From contig NZ_JAJVKV010000004.1 of the NCBI RefSeq assembly GCF_024198175.1, forward strand, positions 248,001-312,000: a stretch of 64,000 nucleotides of DNA. The letters run 5' to 3'. Shown here one piece after another: positions 7,982 through 17,735 of this stretch (positions within the stretch are counted from its first letter, which is position 1; every line of letters begins with the position of its first letter). This DNA is from Pyxidicoccus xibeiensis (lineage in GTDB: Bacteria; Myxococcota; Myxococcia; Myxococcales; Myxococcaceae). Below the pieces are notes generated by a model, which saw only the letters and a program-made list of their open reading frames with translations, did not search any database and was not told the origin of the DNA. The position numbers and the translations under genes were made by a program.

Positions 7982-9373
7982 CTACGGCACCACGAGCCGC
8001 AGGAGCGCATCCTGGTTCCACGCCTCGCCCGCGCCATCGCGCTGCCACCCCGTCACCGCGAGCCCCCTCCCGGGCACCGCCGCCATCCCCGCCGCCGCGA
8101 GCGAGCACTGGCCGCTCGGGCACGGCGTCACCGGCAGCCGCTGCTCGTCCCGCCACGCCCCGTCCGCGCCGTAGCGCGTGAGCACGTCGCCGCAGGCCAC
8201 GGCCACCGTGCCCTCGCCGTCCACCGTCACCGCGGGCCCCAGCGCCGTCACCTCGCCGCACGCCGGCTGCTTCAGCCAGCGCTCGCTCCCGTCCGCCCCC
8301 ACGGCGAACACGAACGGCCCCGCCGACCCCAGCGACGCCTGCCCCCACACCATCAGCCCCGTGAAGTCCCCCGCCACCACCACCGCCCCATCCGCGCCCA
8401 CGGCCACCGAGGTGACCCGCCCCTTCGCGCCCGGCACCTCCTTGCCCCACGCCAGCCGCCCGTCTTCTCCGAACGCGAGCACCCCGAAGCCGCGCACGCC
8501 CTGCGTGCCGAACGCCTGCCCGTCCACCGTCACCGTGTCCGACAGCTGCCCCGCGAGCACCGCCAGCCCGGACGGCGTCACCGCCACCGCGCTCAGCGCC
8601 GTGCCCTCCCCCGTCCCCTCGAAGCGCCGCGTCCACCGCACCGTGCCGTCCGCGCCGTAGCGCGTAAGCACCGGGTCATGCACCTCCGCCGCCCACTCCT
8701 CGCCCGCGGCCAGCACCCCGCCCGCCGCGTCCGCCGCCACGCCGAGCACCTTCTGCCCCACGCGCTGCTGCCACACCGCCTTGCCGTCGTCCGAGAACTT
8801 CACCAGGAAGCCGTCCTGCGCCTCGCCCAGCCCGAAGTCCGCCGAGTACAGGAACGCGTTGCCCGTGAGGAACACCGCCCCGTCGCCCCCCGGAGACGCC
8901 GCCACGCGCGTGTCCGACAGCCGGTTGCGCACGAACTCGCGAGCCCAGCGGAGCGTCCCGTCCGGCGCATACCGCGACAGCGTCAGCGCCAGCTTCTCGC
9001 CCTCCACCGGCTCACGGTCCTCGTCCGCGCGCGGCGTGCTGGACACCACCAGCACCACGTCCCCGCCCCGCCCCACCGCCACGCCCGTGCCGCTGTCGTC
9101 CTGGGGGCCGCCCAGCACCCGGCCCCATGCCGGAGCCCGGGGAGGCACCGGCCGCTCCGGCGGGACAGGCCCCGGGGAGGCGGGCGGAGGCGCCTGCGTG
9201 CCGCCTCCGGAGCCACCCGTGCCGGGAAGGGAGGGCGCCGCCTCGTCGACCGGCTGCTCGTCCTGGCCCGAGCTCGCCGCTGCGCCGCCCCCACAGCCCC
9301 CCCACCACAGGGCGGCCACCGGCAGCAGCCCCACCCAGCGGTTTCCTCGTCCACCACGTCGCTCTGGCCGCAT
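7982..9373 (-). CDS. Secreted or lipoprotein-like protein with beta-propeller-type repeats
   Basis: 463 residues. A basic N-terminus and hydrophobic stretch end in WWGGC (C27), a poor but possible lipobox. A Pro/Gly-rich linker (to ~85) follows. The rest is built of repeated blades of the type LTRYGADGTVRWTRRF, LVKFSDDGKAVWQQ and VFAVGADGSERWLK, alternating with VAVxxxGxVVVAGDF. These SBBP/PQQ-like repeats form propellers in many myxobacterial surface proteins. ATG 9373 is the only good start. The role is unknown, probably extracellular or outer-membrane display. It is divergent from the MoxR operon across a 280-base structured gap. Confidence 0.78.
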   Translation of the reverse strand: MRPERRGGRGNRWVGLLPVAALWWGGCGGGAAASSGQDEQPVDEAAPSLPGTGGSGGGTQAPPPASPGPVPPERPVPPRAPAWGRVLGGPQDDSGTGVAVGRGGDVVLVVSSTPRADEDREPVEGEKLALTLSRYAPDGTLRWAREFVRNRLSDTRVAASPGGDGAVFLTGNAFLYSADFGLGEAQDGFLVKFSDDGKAVWQQRVGQKVLGVAADAAGGVLAAGEEWAAEVHDPVLTRYGADGTVRWTRRFEGTGEGTALSAVAVTPSGLAVLAGQLSDTVTVDGQAFGTQGVRGFGVLAFGEDGRLAWGKEVPGAKGRVTSVAVGADGAVVVAGDFTGLMVWGQASLGSAGPFVFAVGADGSERWLKQPACGEVTALGPAVTVDGEGTVAVACGDVLTRYGADGAWRDEQRLPVTPCPSGQCSLAAAGMAAVPGRGLAVTGWQRDGAGEAWNQDALLRLVVP

Positions 9374-9464
9374 GAGCTCTCCAAGGACCCCGCCTTCCGT
9401 CTGCCGGAAGCAAGGGCCTCGGGAACCTAAGCAGCGTGTCCGGGGAGCGGCATTCCCCCCCGCC

Positions 9465-9530
9465 CGGGGTACGGGTGTACATGCCCGGGGGGCGTGCAGG
9501 CGGCCCGGGCGGGAGTCCCCCCGTACCCCG
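9465..9530. promoter_or_regulatory. Nested inverted repeats upstream of the moxR-type operon
   Basis: CGGGGTACGGG (9465-9475) pairs perfectly with CCCGTACCCCG (9520-9530). Inside it, GCCCGGG (9483-9489) pairs with CCCGGGC (9504-9510). The structure lies in the divergent gap, about 120 bases before the moxR-type ATG and just upstream of a sigma-54-like site. It may be an activator-binding site, a terminator for upstream transcripts, or a cruciform. Confidence 0.4.
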
Positions 9531-9545
9531 ACGTACTGGAATGTA

Positions 9546-9560
9546 TGGCACCGGAATAGC
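9546..9560 (+). promoter_or_regulatory. Sigma-54-like promoter candidate for the MoxR operon
   Basis: TGGCAC-N5-TAGC, with GG and GC at the required 10-base separation, differs from the TGGCAC-N5-TTGC consensus at one base. It lies 94 bases upstream of the MoxR start codon in the correct orientation. Myxobacteria use many sigma-54 promoters, but this call rests on one short match. Confidence 0.35.
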
Positions 9561-9653
9561 TCAGCGCTCCAACGGTTGCCAGCGCACGCCCCGGCCGCTC
9601 TCGTGAGGAATCCGTTGGTCCCCGCGTCGCCCGCGAATTAAGAGAACCCTTCC

Positions 9654-10682
<1,029 letters not shown>

Positions 10683-10695
10683 GCGGGCCCGCGCC

Positions 10696-11571
10696 ATGCT
10701 GCTCGACGCCCAGACGCTGGCCCGCCTCCGTGGAGTGAAGCTGCGCGCCCGCGCGGTGATGGAGGGTGTGCTGTCCGGCCTCCACAAGAGCCCGCATCAG
10801 GGCCAGAGCGTGGAGTTCGCCGAGCACAAGGAGTACGCCCCGGGCGACGAGCTGCGCCACCTGGACTGGAAGGCGTACGGCAAGTTCGACAAGTACTACG
10901 TCAAGCGCTTCGAGCACGAGACGAACCTGCGCGCGGTCATGGTGGTGGATGCGTCCGCCTCCATGGGCTACAGCAGCGGCGCGCTCAGCAAGCTGGACGT
11001 GGCCACCACGCTGGCCGGCGCGCTGTGCTACCTGCTGGTGCGCCAGCAGGACGCCGCGGGCCTGGCGCTGATGGTGGGCGGGAAGTGGAAGGACGTGCCG
11101 CCGCGCGCCTCCGCGGGCCACCTCAACGTGCTGCTGGAGACGCTCGAGTCCACCACGCCCGACGGCGCCACGGACCTGGGCAGCGCCGCGGACCACCTGG
11201 CGGAGGTGCTGCCGCGGCGCTCCTCGGTCATCGTCCTCACCGACTTGCTGGACGAGCGGCAGGACTCGCTCAAGCGCATCCTCGCGCTGCGCCAGCGCAA
11301 GAATGACGTGTCGGTGTTCCACCTGGTGGACCCGGCGGAGCTGACGTTCCCCTTCGATGACCCCACGCTCTTCCTCGACATGGAGGGCGAGGGCCGCATC
11401 GAGGTGAACCCGCGTGAAATCAAGGAGAGCTACCTGGAGGAGTTCGGCGCCTTCCTGGCGAGCGTGAAGGCGGCGTGCGCCGAGGCGGACGTGGACTACG
11501 AGCTGGTGCGGACCGACGAGAAGCTGGACGACGTGCTGCTGCGCTACCTGGCGCGACGCGGGAGGCGCTAG
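10696..11571 (+). CDS. DUF58 domain protein (VWA-like partner of MoxR)
   Basis: 291 residues. The hallmark DUF58 block is EYAPGDELRHLDWKAYGKFD near residues 46-65, followed by YYVKRFEHETNL and a degenerate MIDAS motif DASASM at 85-90. The remainder has a VWA-like Rossmann pattern (SSVIVLTDLLDERQDSL). No membrane segment is visible, so it is probably a cytoplasmic adaptor acting with the ATPase upstream. Its TAG stop shares its last base with the GTG start of the next gene, implying coupled translation. Confidence 0.93.
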   Translation: MLLDAQTLARLRGVKLRARAVMEGVLSGLHKSPHQGQSVEFAEHKEYAPGDELRHLDWKAYGKFDKYYVKRFEHETNLRAVMVVDASASMGYSSGALSKLDVATTLAGALCYLLVRQQDAAGLALMVGGKWKDVPPRASAGHLNVLLETLESTTPDGATDLGSAADHLAEVLPRRSSVIVLTDLLDERQDSLKRILALRQRKNDVSVFHLVDPAELTFPFDDPTLFLDMEGEGRIEVNPREIKESYLEEFGAFLASVKAACAEADVDYELVRTDEKLDDVLLRYLARRGRR

Positions 11572-13670
11572 TGACGTTCGGCAACCCGTGGATGTTGCTG
11601 GGCGCGCTGGGGGCCCTCATCCCCCTGCTGGTGCACCTGTTCGACCGGCGCCGCCCCCGGCCGCACCCGTTCGGCCCGCTGGCCTTCGTGCTGCGCAGCC
11701 AGAAGCGCACCGCCAGCCGCCTCAAGCTCAAGCGCCTGCTGCTGTACGTGCTGCGCACCCTCATCCTCCTGGCCATCCCCGTGGCGCTGGCCCGCCCGGA
11801 GTGGAAGAGCGACGCGCAGATGGCGCAGGTGGTGAAGGGGCCCGCGGCCACGGCCATCATCCTGGACGCGTCGCTGTCCATGCGCTGGTCGGACGGGACG
11901 TCGCTCTTCGAGCGCGGCCGGGACGAGGCGCGTGACGCGCTGAAGGACCTGCTGCCGGAGGAGCCCGCCACGGTGCTCATCTGCACGGAGTCGCCCGCCG
12001 CGCCCCCGCCGCCCGGCTTCGACCGGGGCCGCCTGCGAGGGCTGGTGGACGAGGCGAAAGCGACGTACGGGGCGGCGGACCTGTCGCGCTGCATGGACAT
12101 GGCGGCGCGGGCGCTGGAGGAGAACCCGATGCCGGCCAAGCGCCTGGTGGTGGTCTCCGACCTGACGGCCGCGGCCTTCCGCCTGGAGGCGCCGCCGCCC
12201 ACGGTGAAGGGGCCCACGGGCACGCCGGTGAAGCCGGAGGTGGTGCTGCGGGATGCGGCCGAGGGCAAGGACGTGCTGGCCAACCACGCCATCGTCGACC
12301 TCAAGGTGGAGCCGGCGCTGCAGGCCGGGCCGCGCGCGTTCCAGTTCACCTTCACGGTGCGCAACTTCGGCGCGGAGGCGGTGAAGGACCTGGAAGCGGC
12401 GGTGCGCGTGGGTGAGTCCACGCTGGCCAAGGGCTTCGTGGACGTGCCGGCGGGTGGCACCACGCAGAAGGCGCTGACGGTGCGCTTCCCGCAGGGTGGC
12501 ACGGTGGTGGGCGAGGTGACGCTGGCGGCGGATGCGCTGGCGGAGGACAACCGGCGTGCCTTCGTGCTGCCGGTGCCCCGGGCGCTGAGGGCGCTGGTGG
12601 TGAACGGGGCTCCGCATGCGACGCGCTACCGGGACGAGGCCTTCTTCGTGGACGCGGCGCTCACCGCGCCGGGCTCTCCGGTGGAGGTGGCCACGCGCGA
12701 CGCGGAGGTGGGCCTGCGCGAGGACTTCTCCACGTATGACCTGGTGCTGCTGCTCAACGTGGCGGCGCCCAGCCCGGACGAGTCCCAGAAGCTGGCGGCC
12801 TTCGTGGAGAACGGCGGGGGCCTGTTCATCAGCATGGGCGACCGGGTGAACGCGGAGGAGTACAACGAGCGGCTGGGCGGGGTGCTGCCACGGCCGCTGC
12901 GCCTGGTGCGCACCAGCGCCGAGCGCGAGGACCCGGACGCGGAGACGAAGACGGCGAAGCTGGCGAAGGTGTCGGTGGAGCACGTCCTCTTCTCGCCCTT
13001 CACCGGCCGCGCCGAAGAGGGCCTGGTGGGGGCGCGCTTCTACAAGTACATGCTGCTGGAGGCGGACAACCCGTCGTCGCCCGGGGCCAGCCAGATACTG
13101 GCGACGTACGAGGACGGGGCGCCGGCGGTGGCGGTGATGCGCAAGGGCAAGGGGCGCGTGGCGCTGCTGACCAGCACGGTGGACCGCGACTGGAGCGACT
13201 TCGCCATCCGCACCTCGTTCCTGCCGCTGATGCAGCGCTTCGCGGCGTACCTCACGGGCTCGCTGGAGGAGCGCGAGGAGATTCGCGTGCGCGTGGGTGA
13301 GGGCGCCACGCTGCGGCCGGAGGGCACGCAGAAGGTGTCCGCGGTGCGCGCGCCGGACGGCAGCGAGGTGCCGGTGAAGGAGCAGCCGGACGGCTCGCTG
13401 GTGGCGGGGCCGGTGGCGGAGCCGGGCGCGTACTCGGTGCTGGGCGCGGACGGCAAGGTGGTGCCGGGCCTGTCCTTCGCGGCCACGCTGGACCCGTCCG
13501 AGAGCGACCTGAGCCGCGTGCCGCAGGACACCCTCACCGCCTACTTCGGCGAGGAGACGGTGAAGGCCTCCAGCGGGGATGCGGACAAGCCGTCCGTGCC
13601 GCTGTGGACGTGGCTCATCCTGGCCGCGTGCCTCGCGTTTTTCTTCGAGGGCACGCTGCTGCGGAAGTAG
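11571..13670 (+). CDS. BatA/VWA-domain membrane protein
   Basis: 699 residues from GTG 11571 (GGAGG at 11561). The N-terminal BatA-type hairpin has two membrane segments (~5-20 and ~57-75) around DRRRPRPHPFGPLAF. A periplasmic VWA domain with MIDAS-like DASLSM follows (~residues 97-102). After that comes a beta-rich region (CARDB-like, ~240-330), a glutamine-amidotransferase-like block (YDLVLLLNVAAPSPDE, FVENGGGLFISMGD), and a C-terminal anchor (TWLILAACLAFFFEG). The family works with MoxR and DUF58 proteins in aerotolerance or envelope integrity. The operon ends here without the BatB/BatD genes often seen. Confidence 0.92.
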   Translation: MTFGNPWMLLGALGALIPLLVHLFDRRRPRPHPFGPLAFVLRSQKRTASRLKLKRLLLYVLRTLILLAIPVALARPEWKSDAQMAQVVKGPAATAIILDASLSMRWSDGTSLFERGRDEARDALKDLLPEEPATVLICTESPAAPPPPGFDRGRLRGLVDEAKATYGAADLSRCMDMAARALEENPMPAKRLVVVSDLTAAAFRLEAPPPTVKGPTGTPVKPEVVLRDAAEGKDVLANHAIVDLKVEPALQAGPRAFQFTFTVRNFGAEAVKDLEAAVRVGESTLAKGFVDVPAGGTTQKALTVRFPQGGTVVGEVTLAADALAEDNRRAFVLPVPRALRALVVNGAPHATRYRDEAFFVDAALTAPGSPVEVATRDAEVGLREDFSTYDLVLLLNVAAPSPDESQKLAAFVENGGGLFISMGDRVNAEEYNERLGGVLPRPLRLVRTSAEREDPDAETKTAKLAKVSVEHVLFSPFTGRAEEGLVGARFYKYMLLEADNPSSPGASQILATYEDGAPAVAVMRKGKGRVALLTSTVDRDWSDFAIRTSFLPLMQRFAAYLTGSLEEREEIRVRVGEGATLRPEGTQKVSAVRAPDGSEVPVKEQPDGSLVAGPVAEPGAYSVLGADGKVVPGLSFAATLDPSESDLSRVPQDTLTAYFGEETVKASSGDADKPSVPLWTWLILAACLAFFFEGTLLRK

Positions 13671-13695
13671 GAGCGCCCCCGTTGCCCGCCGGCGT

Positions 13696-14664
13696 TCAGG
13701 GCGGGCAGGCCAGCGGAGACCATGCGGTGAAGTTCGAGCCGTTGTAGCTCCGCGAGCAGCTCGTCTCCACCCCTCCACCGGGGTTGTCGCAGCCATCCGA
13801 CCCGGCATCGCCGTTGAGGGGTCCATCATTGCCGGCGATGCGCGAGGACATGCTGTAGATCTCGTCGTCGCCCTCTCCGCCGGAGAACCTGACGTTCTGA
13901 CCGGTCAGCGCATTGGCGCTGCCAGTACAGAGGAGGTCGTCTTGAGCGCCGCCCGACACGATGATGGTGTCGGTTGCGTTGATGTCACTCGTCGCACCCA
14001 CGATTTCATCGCGCCCGTTGCCGCCAGAGGCGGATTCGAGATGGTTGCCGGTCGAATCGACACCCGCCCGCGTCTCGGCGACGTTGATGAAATCCGCCCC
14101 CTTGTTTCCGGTGAGCTGGTCGGAGCCATCTTCTCCCGTGAGATGGTCCATGTATTCAACCGAGGTGCTGTTCGAGCCATACACCCGGTCGTTACCAGCG
14201 CCAGGGCGTGCCGTCCCGGTAAACCAATCGGGGGCCGTTTGAAACGGATTGTCGCTGAGGTTTCGCTCGTTCCCACTGCCGTTGAATGCGGTGAACCAGA
14301 CCTCATCGCTTCCAGCGCCGGTCAGGACCTCCACCCCATTCAGTGGGTTCGCGGGCGAGGAGTCCTGCGTGCAGCAGAAGTTCACTCCATCCGCGGTTCC
14401 CCAGGCCGAATACCGCGCATGGAAGATGGGAATGGCATCCTTGTAGTTCTTGACGACGACCACGTCATTGTCCCCCGGCGAGGCCGTGATGTCGCACCGC
14501 ATCGTCTTGGAGACCGCGTCCCTGACGCAGAAGCCCTGGCAGGACTCGGTGTCATAGGACTGCGGTGAGGTGGGGCAGTCCCCGCCTGCCGCCTGCGACT
14601 CCGCTCCCCCGAAGGACAGCAATATTCCCGTCAGGAGGACCCGTCCCGCGTCGCGCTTGAGCAT
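13696..14664 (-). CDS. Secreted RTX-like/hemolysin-type calcium-binding repeat protein
   Basis: 322 residues with a signal peptide (cleavage likely after ESQA, ~25). The mature protein is rich in Gly-Asp-Asn repeats of the RTX kind: GAGSDEVWF, GAGNDRVYG, GEDGSDQLTGNKGADFI, GGNGRDEIVG, GGAQDDLLC, GGEGDDEIY, GDAGSD. Such repeats form parallel beta-rolls that fold on binding calcium outside the cell. Ten or more cysteines suggest disulfides, unusual for classical RTX proteins. It lies 27 bases downstream of a lipoprotein gene on the same strand. No type I secretion genes are nearby; the signal peptide points to Sec export. Confidence 0.85.
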   Translation of the reverse strand: MLKRDAGRVLLTGILLSFGGAESQAAGGDCPTSPQSYDTESCQGFCVRDAVSKTMRCDITASPGDNDVVVVKNYKDAIPIFHARYSAWGTADGVNFCCTQDSSPANPLNGVEVLTGAGSDEVWFTAFNGSGNERNLSDNPFQTAPDWFTGTARPGAGNDRVYGSNSTSVEYMDHLTGEDGSDQLTGNKGADFINVAETRAGVDSTGNHLESASGGNGRDEIVGATSDINATDTIIVSGGAQDDLLCTGSANALTGQNVRFSGGEGDDEIYSMSSRIAGNDGPLNGDAGSDGCDNPGGGVETSCSRSYNGSNFTAWSPLACPP

Positions 14665-14691
14665 GTCTCATTCCCCTGGAGGGAATGGCGG

Positions 14692-15468
14692 TCAGCCCTT
14701 CAATCCCTCTGACAGGTGGAGTCTCGGGATGGCGATGTGACGGTGGCCCACAGCAGGCGCCTGCACGAACTGGAACGACCGGCCAGCCCCCTCACCCCGT
14801 ATCCAGAGGAACGGCCCATTGTCCTCGGTCAGGCTCGGGTCGAGCGTGTCGGGAACCCAATCCGCGTCCACGTTCTGGGGAGTCCCCTGAATCTCCGTGT
14901 CGATGCACTCGGGAATGCCATCCGCGTCCACGTCATGCCAGCCGTTGAGCACCTCTGAGAGAAGCTCCACGTCGTTCGCGTTCAAGGCCGCGCCGCTCCT
15001 CGGGTTACCTCCACGAGCGTCTCCGGGTCCAGGACGTACTGGGGCAGGAGCACCGGGACGTTGCGTCTGAACAGCTCGTTCCGTCTCCAGCTGCGCCCTG
15101 GCCGACTCGGGGATGTTGGGGTTCTGGCGCAGGAGCTCCCGTTGGGAGGCGGTGTCGAAGAACACCACCAGAAGCTGGAACTCGCCGCAGGTCCTCTCGA
15201 GCCTCGGCACCGCCTGGCCCGTGGACGCCAGAAAGAAGCCGTCGTACTTGAAGGCGTAGGCGGGGTAGCAGGCCGGAACGAAGTGAGTCACACCCTCCCA
15301 GTCGGAAGAGTACGTGTACTCCATGCCAGCGCATGCAGGCACCACCGCCTGCCTCGTGATTTGCCGGACCGGAAGGCCCTTGCCTTCCGAGTCACAGCCC
15401 GCTGCGAGCAGGTAGCCTGAAGCCAGGACCGCGATTCGCAGACGGACTGACAGCCGGTTCCAGTTCAT
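14692..15468 (-). CDS. Lipoprotein with thrombospondin-3-like Asp-rich repeats
   Basis: 258 residues; ATG 15468 starts a clean lipoprotein signal ending LLAAGC (Cys ~24). The C-terminal third has two Asp-rich segments, DVDADGIPECIDTEI and DADWVPDTLDP. These match the thrombospondin type 3 calcium-binding repeat and read like a numeric-style loop DxDxDGxxDxxD. The middle has a helix rich in Gln/Arg and a Pro-rich linker. It probably forms an operon with the RTX-like secreted protein downstream, two calcium-binding surface proteins together. The 3' end of the TetR open frame overlaps its first 77 bases. Confidence 0.8.
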   Translation of the reverse strand: MNWNRLSVRLRIAVLASGYLLAAGCDSEGKGLPVRQITRQAVVPACAGMEYTYSSDWEGVTHFVPACYPAYAFKYDGFFLASTGQAVPRLERTCGEFQLLVVFFDTASQRELLRQNPNIPESARAQLETERAVQTQRPGAPAPVRPGPGDARGGNPRSGAALNANDVELLSEVLNGWHDVDADGIPECIDTEIQGTPQNVDADWVPDTLDPSLTEDNGPFLWIRGEGAGRSFQFVQAPAVGHRHIAIPRLHLSEGLKG

Positions 15469-16927
15469 CTGCACGGGCTTCCCTCCCCTGCATTTGCGGG
15501 TTCCTGGAACACGGCGTGCCACCGCACGGTATCTGGTGTTCCTCCATCCTACTGGACGGCCCGCCGCCACCCGTGCGTCCAGCCATACGCCCTGGCTTGG
15601 GCAGGGATAGGAAGCATCTATGTGAGGCCGATGCGAAGGATGAGCGTGAGCATGGGTCGCACGGGGCTGGACCTTCCGGCGTCGGTCCAGTCTCCGCTCC
15701 TCCGGGAGGCTCCGAGCGCTCCCGAGGCCATGGCATGCAGGAACGTGGCGAGCGCCATGGCCGCCAGCGCGTTGCTTGCCACGTCGCCTGGCAGGGGTCT
15801 CCCGAGTGCGGTGTCCTCATCCTGGCAGGGCCGTATCGAAGAACGCGACAGGGGCTGGCATGCCTCGAGCGCCCTGCTGCTGGGGCATCGTGAGTTTCTG
15901 TGAGAGCCTCTCCAGCCGTCATGGCTGCGGACCGCGCCGCTTCCGCGGGTGAAGCACTCAACGCGCGCAGCCCCTGGTGTTCACGCGCGGCAGTTGCCGA
16001 ACCGCCCTCCGCCATGGCGTGGGAACGCTTCCTTTCCACGGGCGGAGCGCCCGGCCGAGGCGCCGCTGCGCCATCAGCCATTGCCGCCGCCGCGTCACAG
16101 TCGGGCGCTTCGCCCGAGGCCTCCTCGCCCTCTGGAGGCGGATGCGCCGCCGCGCCATCATCTATTGCCGCCGCCGCGTCACAGTCAGGCGCTTCGCCCG
16201 AGGCCTTTTCGTCCTCTGGAGGCGGATGTGCCGCCGCGCCATCATCTATTGCCGCCGCCGGGTCACTGTCGGGCGCCTCATACGAGGCTTTTTCGCCCTC
16301 TGGAGGCGGTATGCCGCCAGGCCCTCGGGGCGCCGACTTCTCCCTGGGCCCGAGGGCGCGCCAGAGCGCCTCTGCTGACGCGAGCACGTCCGCCTCCGTC
16401 ACCGCCCCCTCCCACCTCGCCGCCACCCGCCCCAGCTCCGCCAGCGCGCCCCACACCAGGCATGTCCTCGCCATCGCGGAACCCGGCTCCAGTGCTCCAT
16501 CACGCTCCGCCTGGCTGACGACCTCGCGAATCAGGTCCCGCACCCGCCAGCCTCGCTCGTCGTCAGGCCCCGCCTCCGGGTGGACGTGCAGGAAGACGAA
16601 GCTGAAGACTCCGGGCGTCCGCAGTACGTAGTTGGCCAGCAGTCGCCAGAGGGCGAAGAAGCCCTCGCGAAAGCCCGCGCCCTCGTCCGTGCTGGCCATC
16701 TGGAATTCGTAGCGCGCGTACCGGCACAGCTCGTCCTCGGAGAAGTCGCGAATGGCCAGCGCACAGCCGCGCTTGCTGCCGTAGCGCCGGTACAGCGAGC
16801 CCACCGACATGCGCATCACCCGCGCCAGCTCCGCGGCTGGGGTGTTGTCGTAGCCCCGCTGCGCCATCACCGCCGCCGCCTCCTCCATCCGCGTGGCCAC
16901 GAACTGCTGGTACAGCTCCATGATCAT
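15392..16927 (-). CDS. TetR/AcrR-family regulator with repeat-bearing tail (C-terminus possibly frameshifted)
   Basis: Open frame of 511 residues. Residues 1-~200 are a normal TetR protein: the helix-turn-helix spans TPAAELARVMRMSVGSLYRR (29-48), followed by a ligand-binding helical domain. Residues ~203-286 are three copies of a 28-residue acidic repeat encoded by 84-base direct repeats. From about 15,880 downward the frame loses protein character. Another frame on the same strand, ending TAG at 15618, reads as a credible tail (DVASNALAAMALATFL, PMLTLILRIGLT). A frameshift or sequencing error near 15.85-15.9 kb is therefore likely, and the real stop is probably 15618. Start ATG 16927 or 16921. 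The perfect palindrome at 16960-16977 is the likely autoregulatory site. Confidence 0.7.
   Translation of the reverse strand: MIMELYQQFVATRMEEAAAVMAQRGYDNTPAAELARVMRMSVGSLYRRYGSKRGCALAIRDFSEDELCRYARYEFQMASTDEGAGFREGFFALWRLLANYVLRTPGVFSFVFLHVHPEAGPDDERGWRVRDLIREVVSQAERDGALEPGSAMARTCLVWGALAELGRVAARWEGAVTEADVLASAEALWRALGPREKSAPRGPGGIPPPEGEKASYEAPDSDPAAAIDDGAAAHPPPEDEKASGEAPDCDAAAAIDDGAAAHPPPEGEEASGEAPDCDAAAAMADGAAAPRPGAPPVERKRSHAMAEGGSATAAREHQGLRALSASPAEAARSAAMTAGEALTETHDAPAAGRSRHASPCRVLRYGPARMRTPHSGDPCQATWQATRWRPWRSPRSCMPWPRERSEPPGGAETGPTPEGPAPCDPCSRSSFASASHRCFLSLPKPGRMAGRTGGGGPSSRMEEHQIPCGGTPCSRNPQMQGREARADELEPAVSPSANRGPGFRLPARSGL
16071..16322. repeat. Three tandem 84-base direct repeats inside the TetR gene
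   Basis: Copies occupy 16071-16154, 16155-16238 and 16239-16322. Copies 1 and 2 are nearly identical; copy 3 is more diverged. The period is a multiple of three, so each copy adds 28 residues (acidic, Ala/Pro-rich, with EKASGEAPDCDAAAA). Confidence 0.9.
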
Positions 16928-17242
16928 CTGCCCACCCCCTGCCGGACCGACCCGCCCGTGGAAGGAACGTTCCTTCCGCGAGGACCTTCCTACCGGGTGG
17001 GGCTGACATGCGGACGGAGGACGACCGGGCGGGTCCGCTGCGGCCCACGGCCGGCGCGAGGCCGGAAGGCCCCACGACGGTTCAGGCGAAGCGGGCTTCC
17101 TCCAGGTCTCGAGTCAGCCCTTCCGAGAGCCTGTCCATGGCATGGCTCGGACTCCCCGGGCGGCGCGCGGCGCTGGCACGGCATGGCCGAACGGGGGCCC
17201 TTCCCGCGCTGGGGCTTGGAAGGAACACTCATCAGGCAGGAG
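16928..17242. other. Gene-free stretch upstream of the TetR gene
   Basis: No convincing gene is seen on either strand. It holds the perfect palindrome at 16960-16977 and a second half-site, GGAAGGAAC, at 17218-17226. Both probably belong to the TetR regulator or to a promoter reading toward 17.2 kb. Confidence 0.5.
16960..16977. promoter_or_regulatory. Perfect 18-base palindrome, likely TetR operator
   Basis: GGAAGGAACGTTCCTTCC is fully symmetric and lies 33 bases upstream of the TetR start codon, the usual place for an autoregulatory operator. A one-mismatch copy lies at 4629-4646 and a half copy at 17218-17226. Confidence 0.6.
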
Positions 17243-17735
17243 TCATCCGCGTCTTGAATGAGCCGAGCCCTCGGGGCTGCCGGTGATGATCGCCATGCCG
17301 CTCGTATAGGCGAAGGTCGCCAGCCCAATGGACGAACTGCACGCCGCCAAGGCGGTGAAGTCGCTCGCGAGCAGTGCCAGCACGTACGTGCCCTCCCGCT
17401 GGTTGGACACGTTGAGCAGCGAGCGCTCATCGATGAAGAAGCGCATCCTGGCGGTGAAGGTCGTGCCGACCTGGAAGTTGCCCGTGCCCACGTTGTTCGC
17501 GCCGTCGTGGACACCGAGCCACGAGGCGGCCACGTTGGCGTTGGCCGGCACGGTCCCAGGGAGCCGGGCGCGTTGGTGCCCGTGATGCCGTTGGCCGTCG
17601 CGCCCATCAGGGTGGTGAAGGTGCCCTCCGACATGGTGAGCGAGGCCAGCCAGGCACCGCCGGTGATGCTGACCGGAGTGCCCGCCCTCACCGCGCCCGA
17701 GAAGCTCGCGCGGATGACCGGCGGGCGCGTGTGGG
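17243..17735 (-). pseudogene. Frameshifted secreted-type protein remnant
   Basis: Two frames on the minus strand join into one protein-like sequence. From ~17735 to ~17557 the reading is PPVIRASFSGAVRAGTPVSI onward to TNAPGSLG. From ~17557 to the stop at 17243 another frame continues with TVPANANVAASWLGVHDG onward to SGMAIITGSPEGS. One missing base near 17557 (in a GGGA context) explains the break. No start codon with signal peptide is found upstream, so the 5' end also seems lost. The composition (Gly, Ser, Thr, Asn; few charges; one Cys) resembles a beta-rich secreted or phage-structural protein. No family recognised. Confidence 0.55.

Noticed and set aside
9546-9600. tRNA-like start (GGCACCGGAATAGCTCAG) before the MoxR gene
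   Set aside because: The first stretch resembles a D-arm, but no anticodon or T-arm with matching stems follows.
16071-16322. CRISPR-like array
   Set aside because: The repeats are contiguous without spacers and in frame inside a gene.
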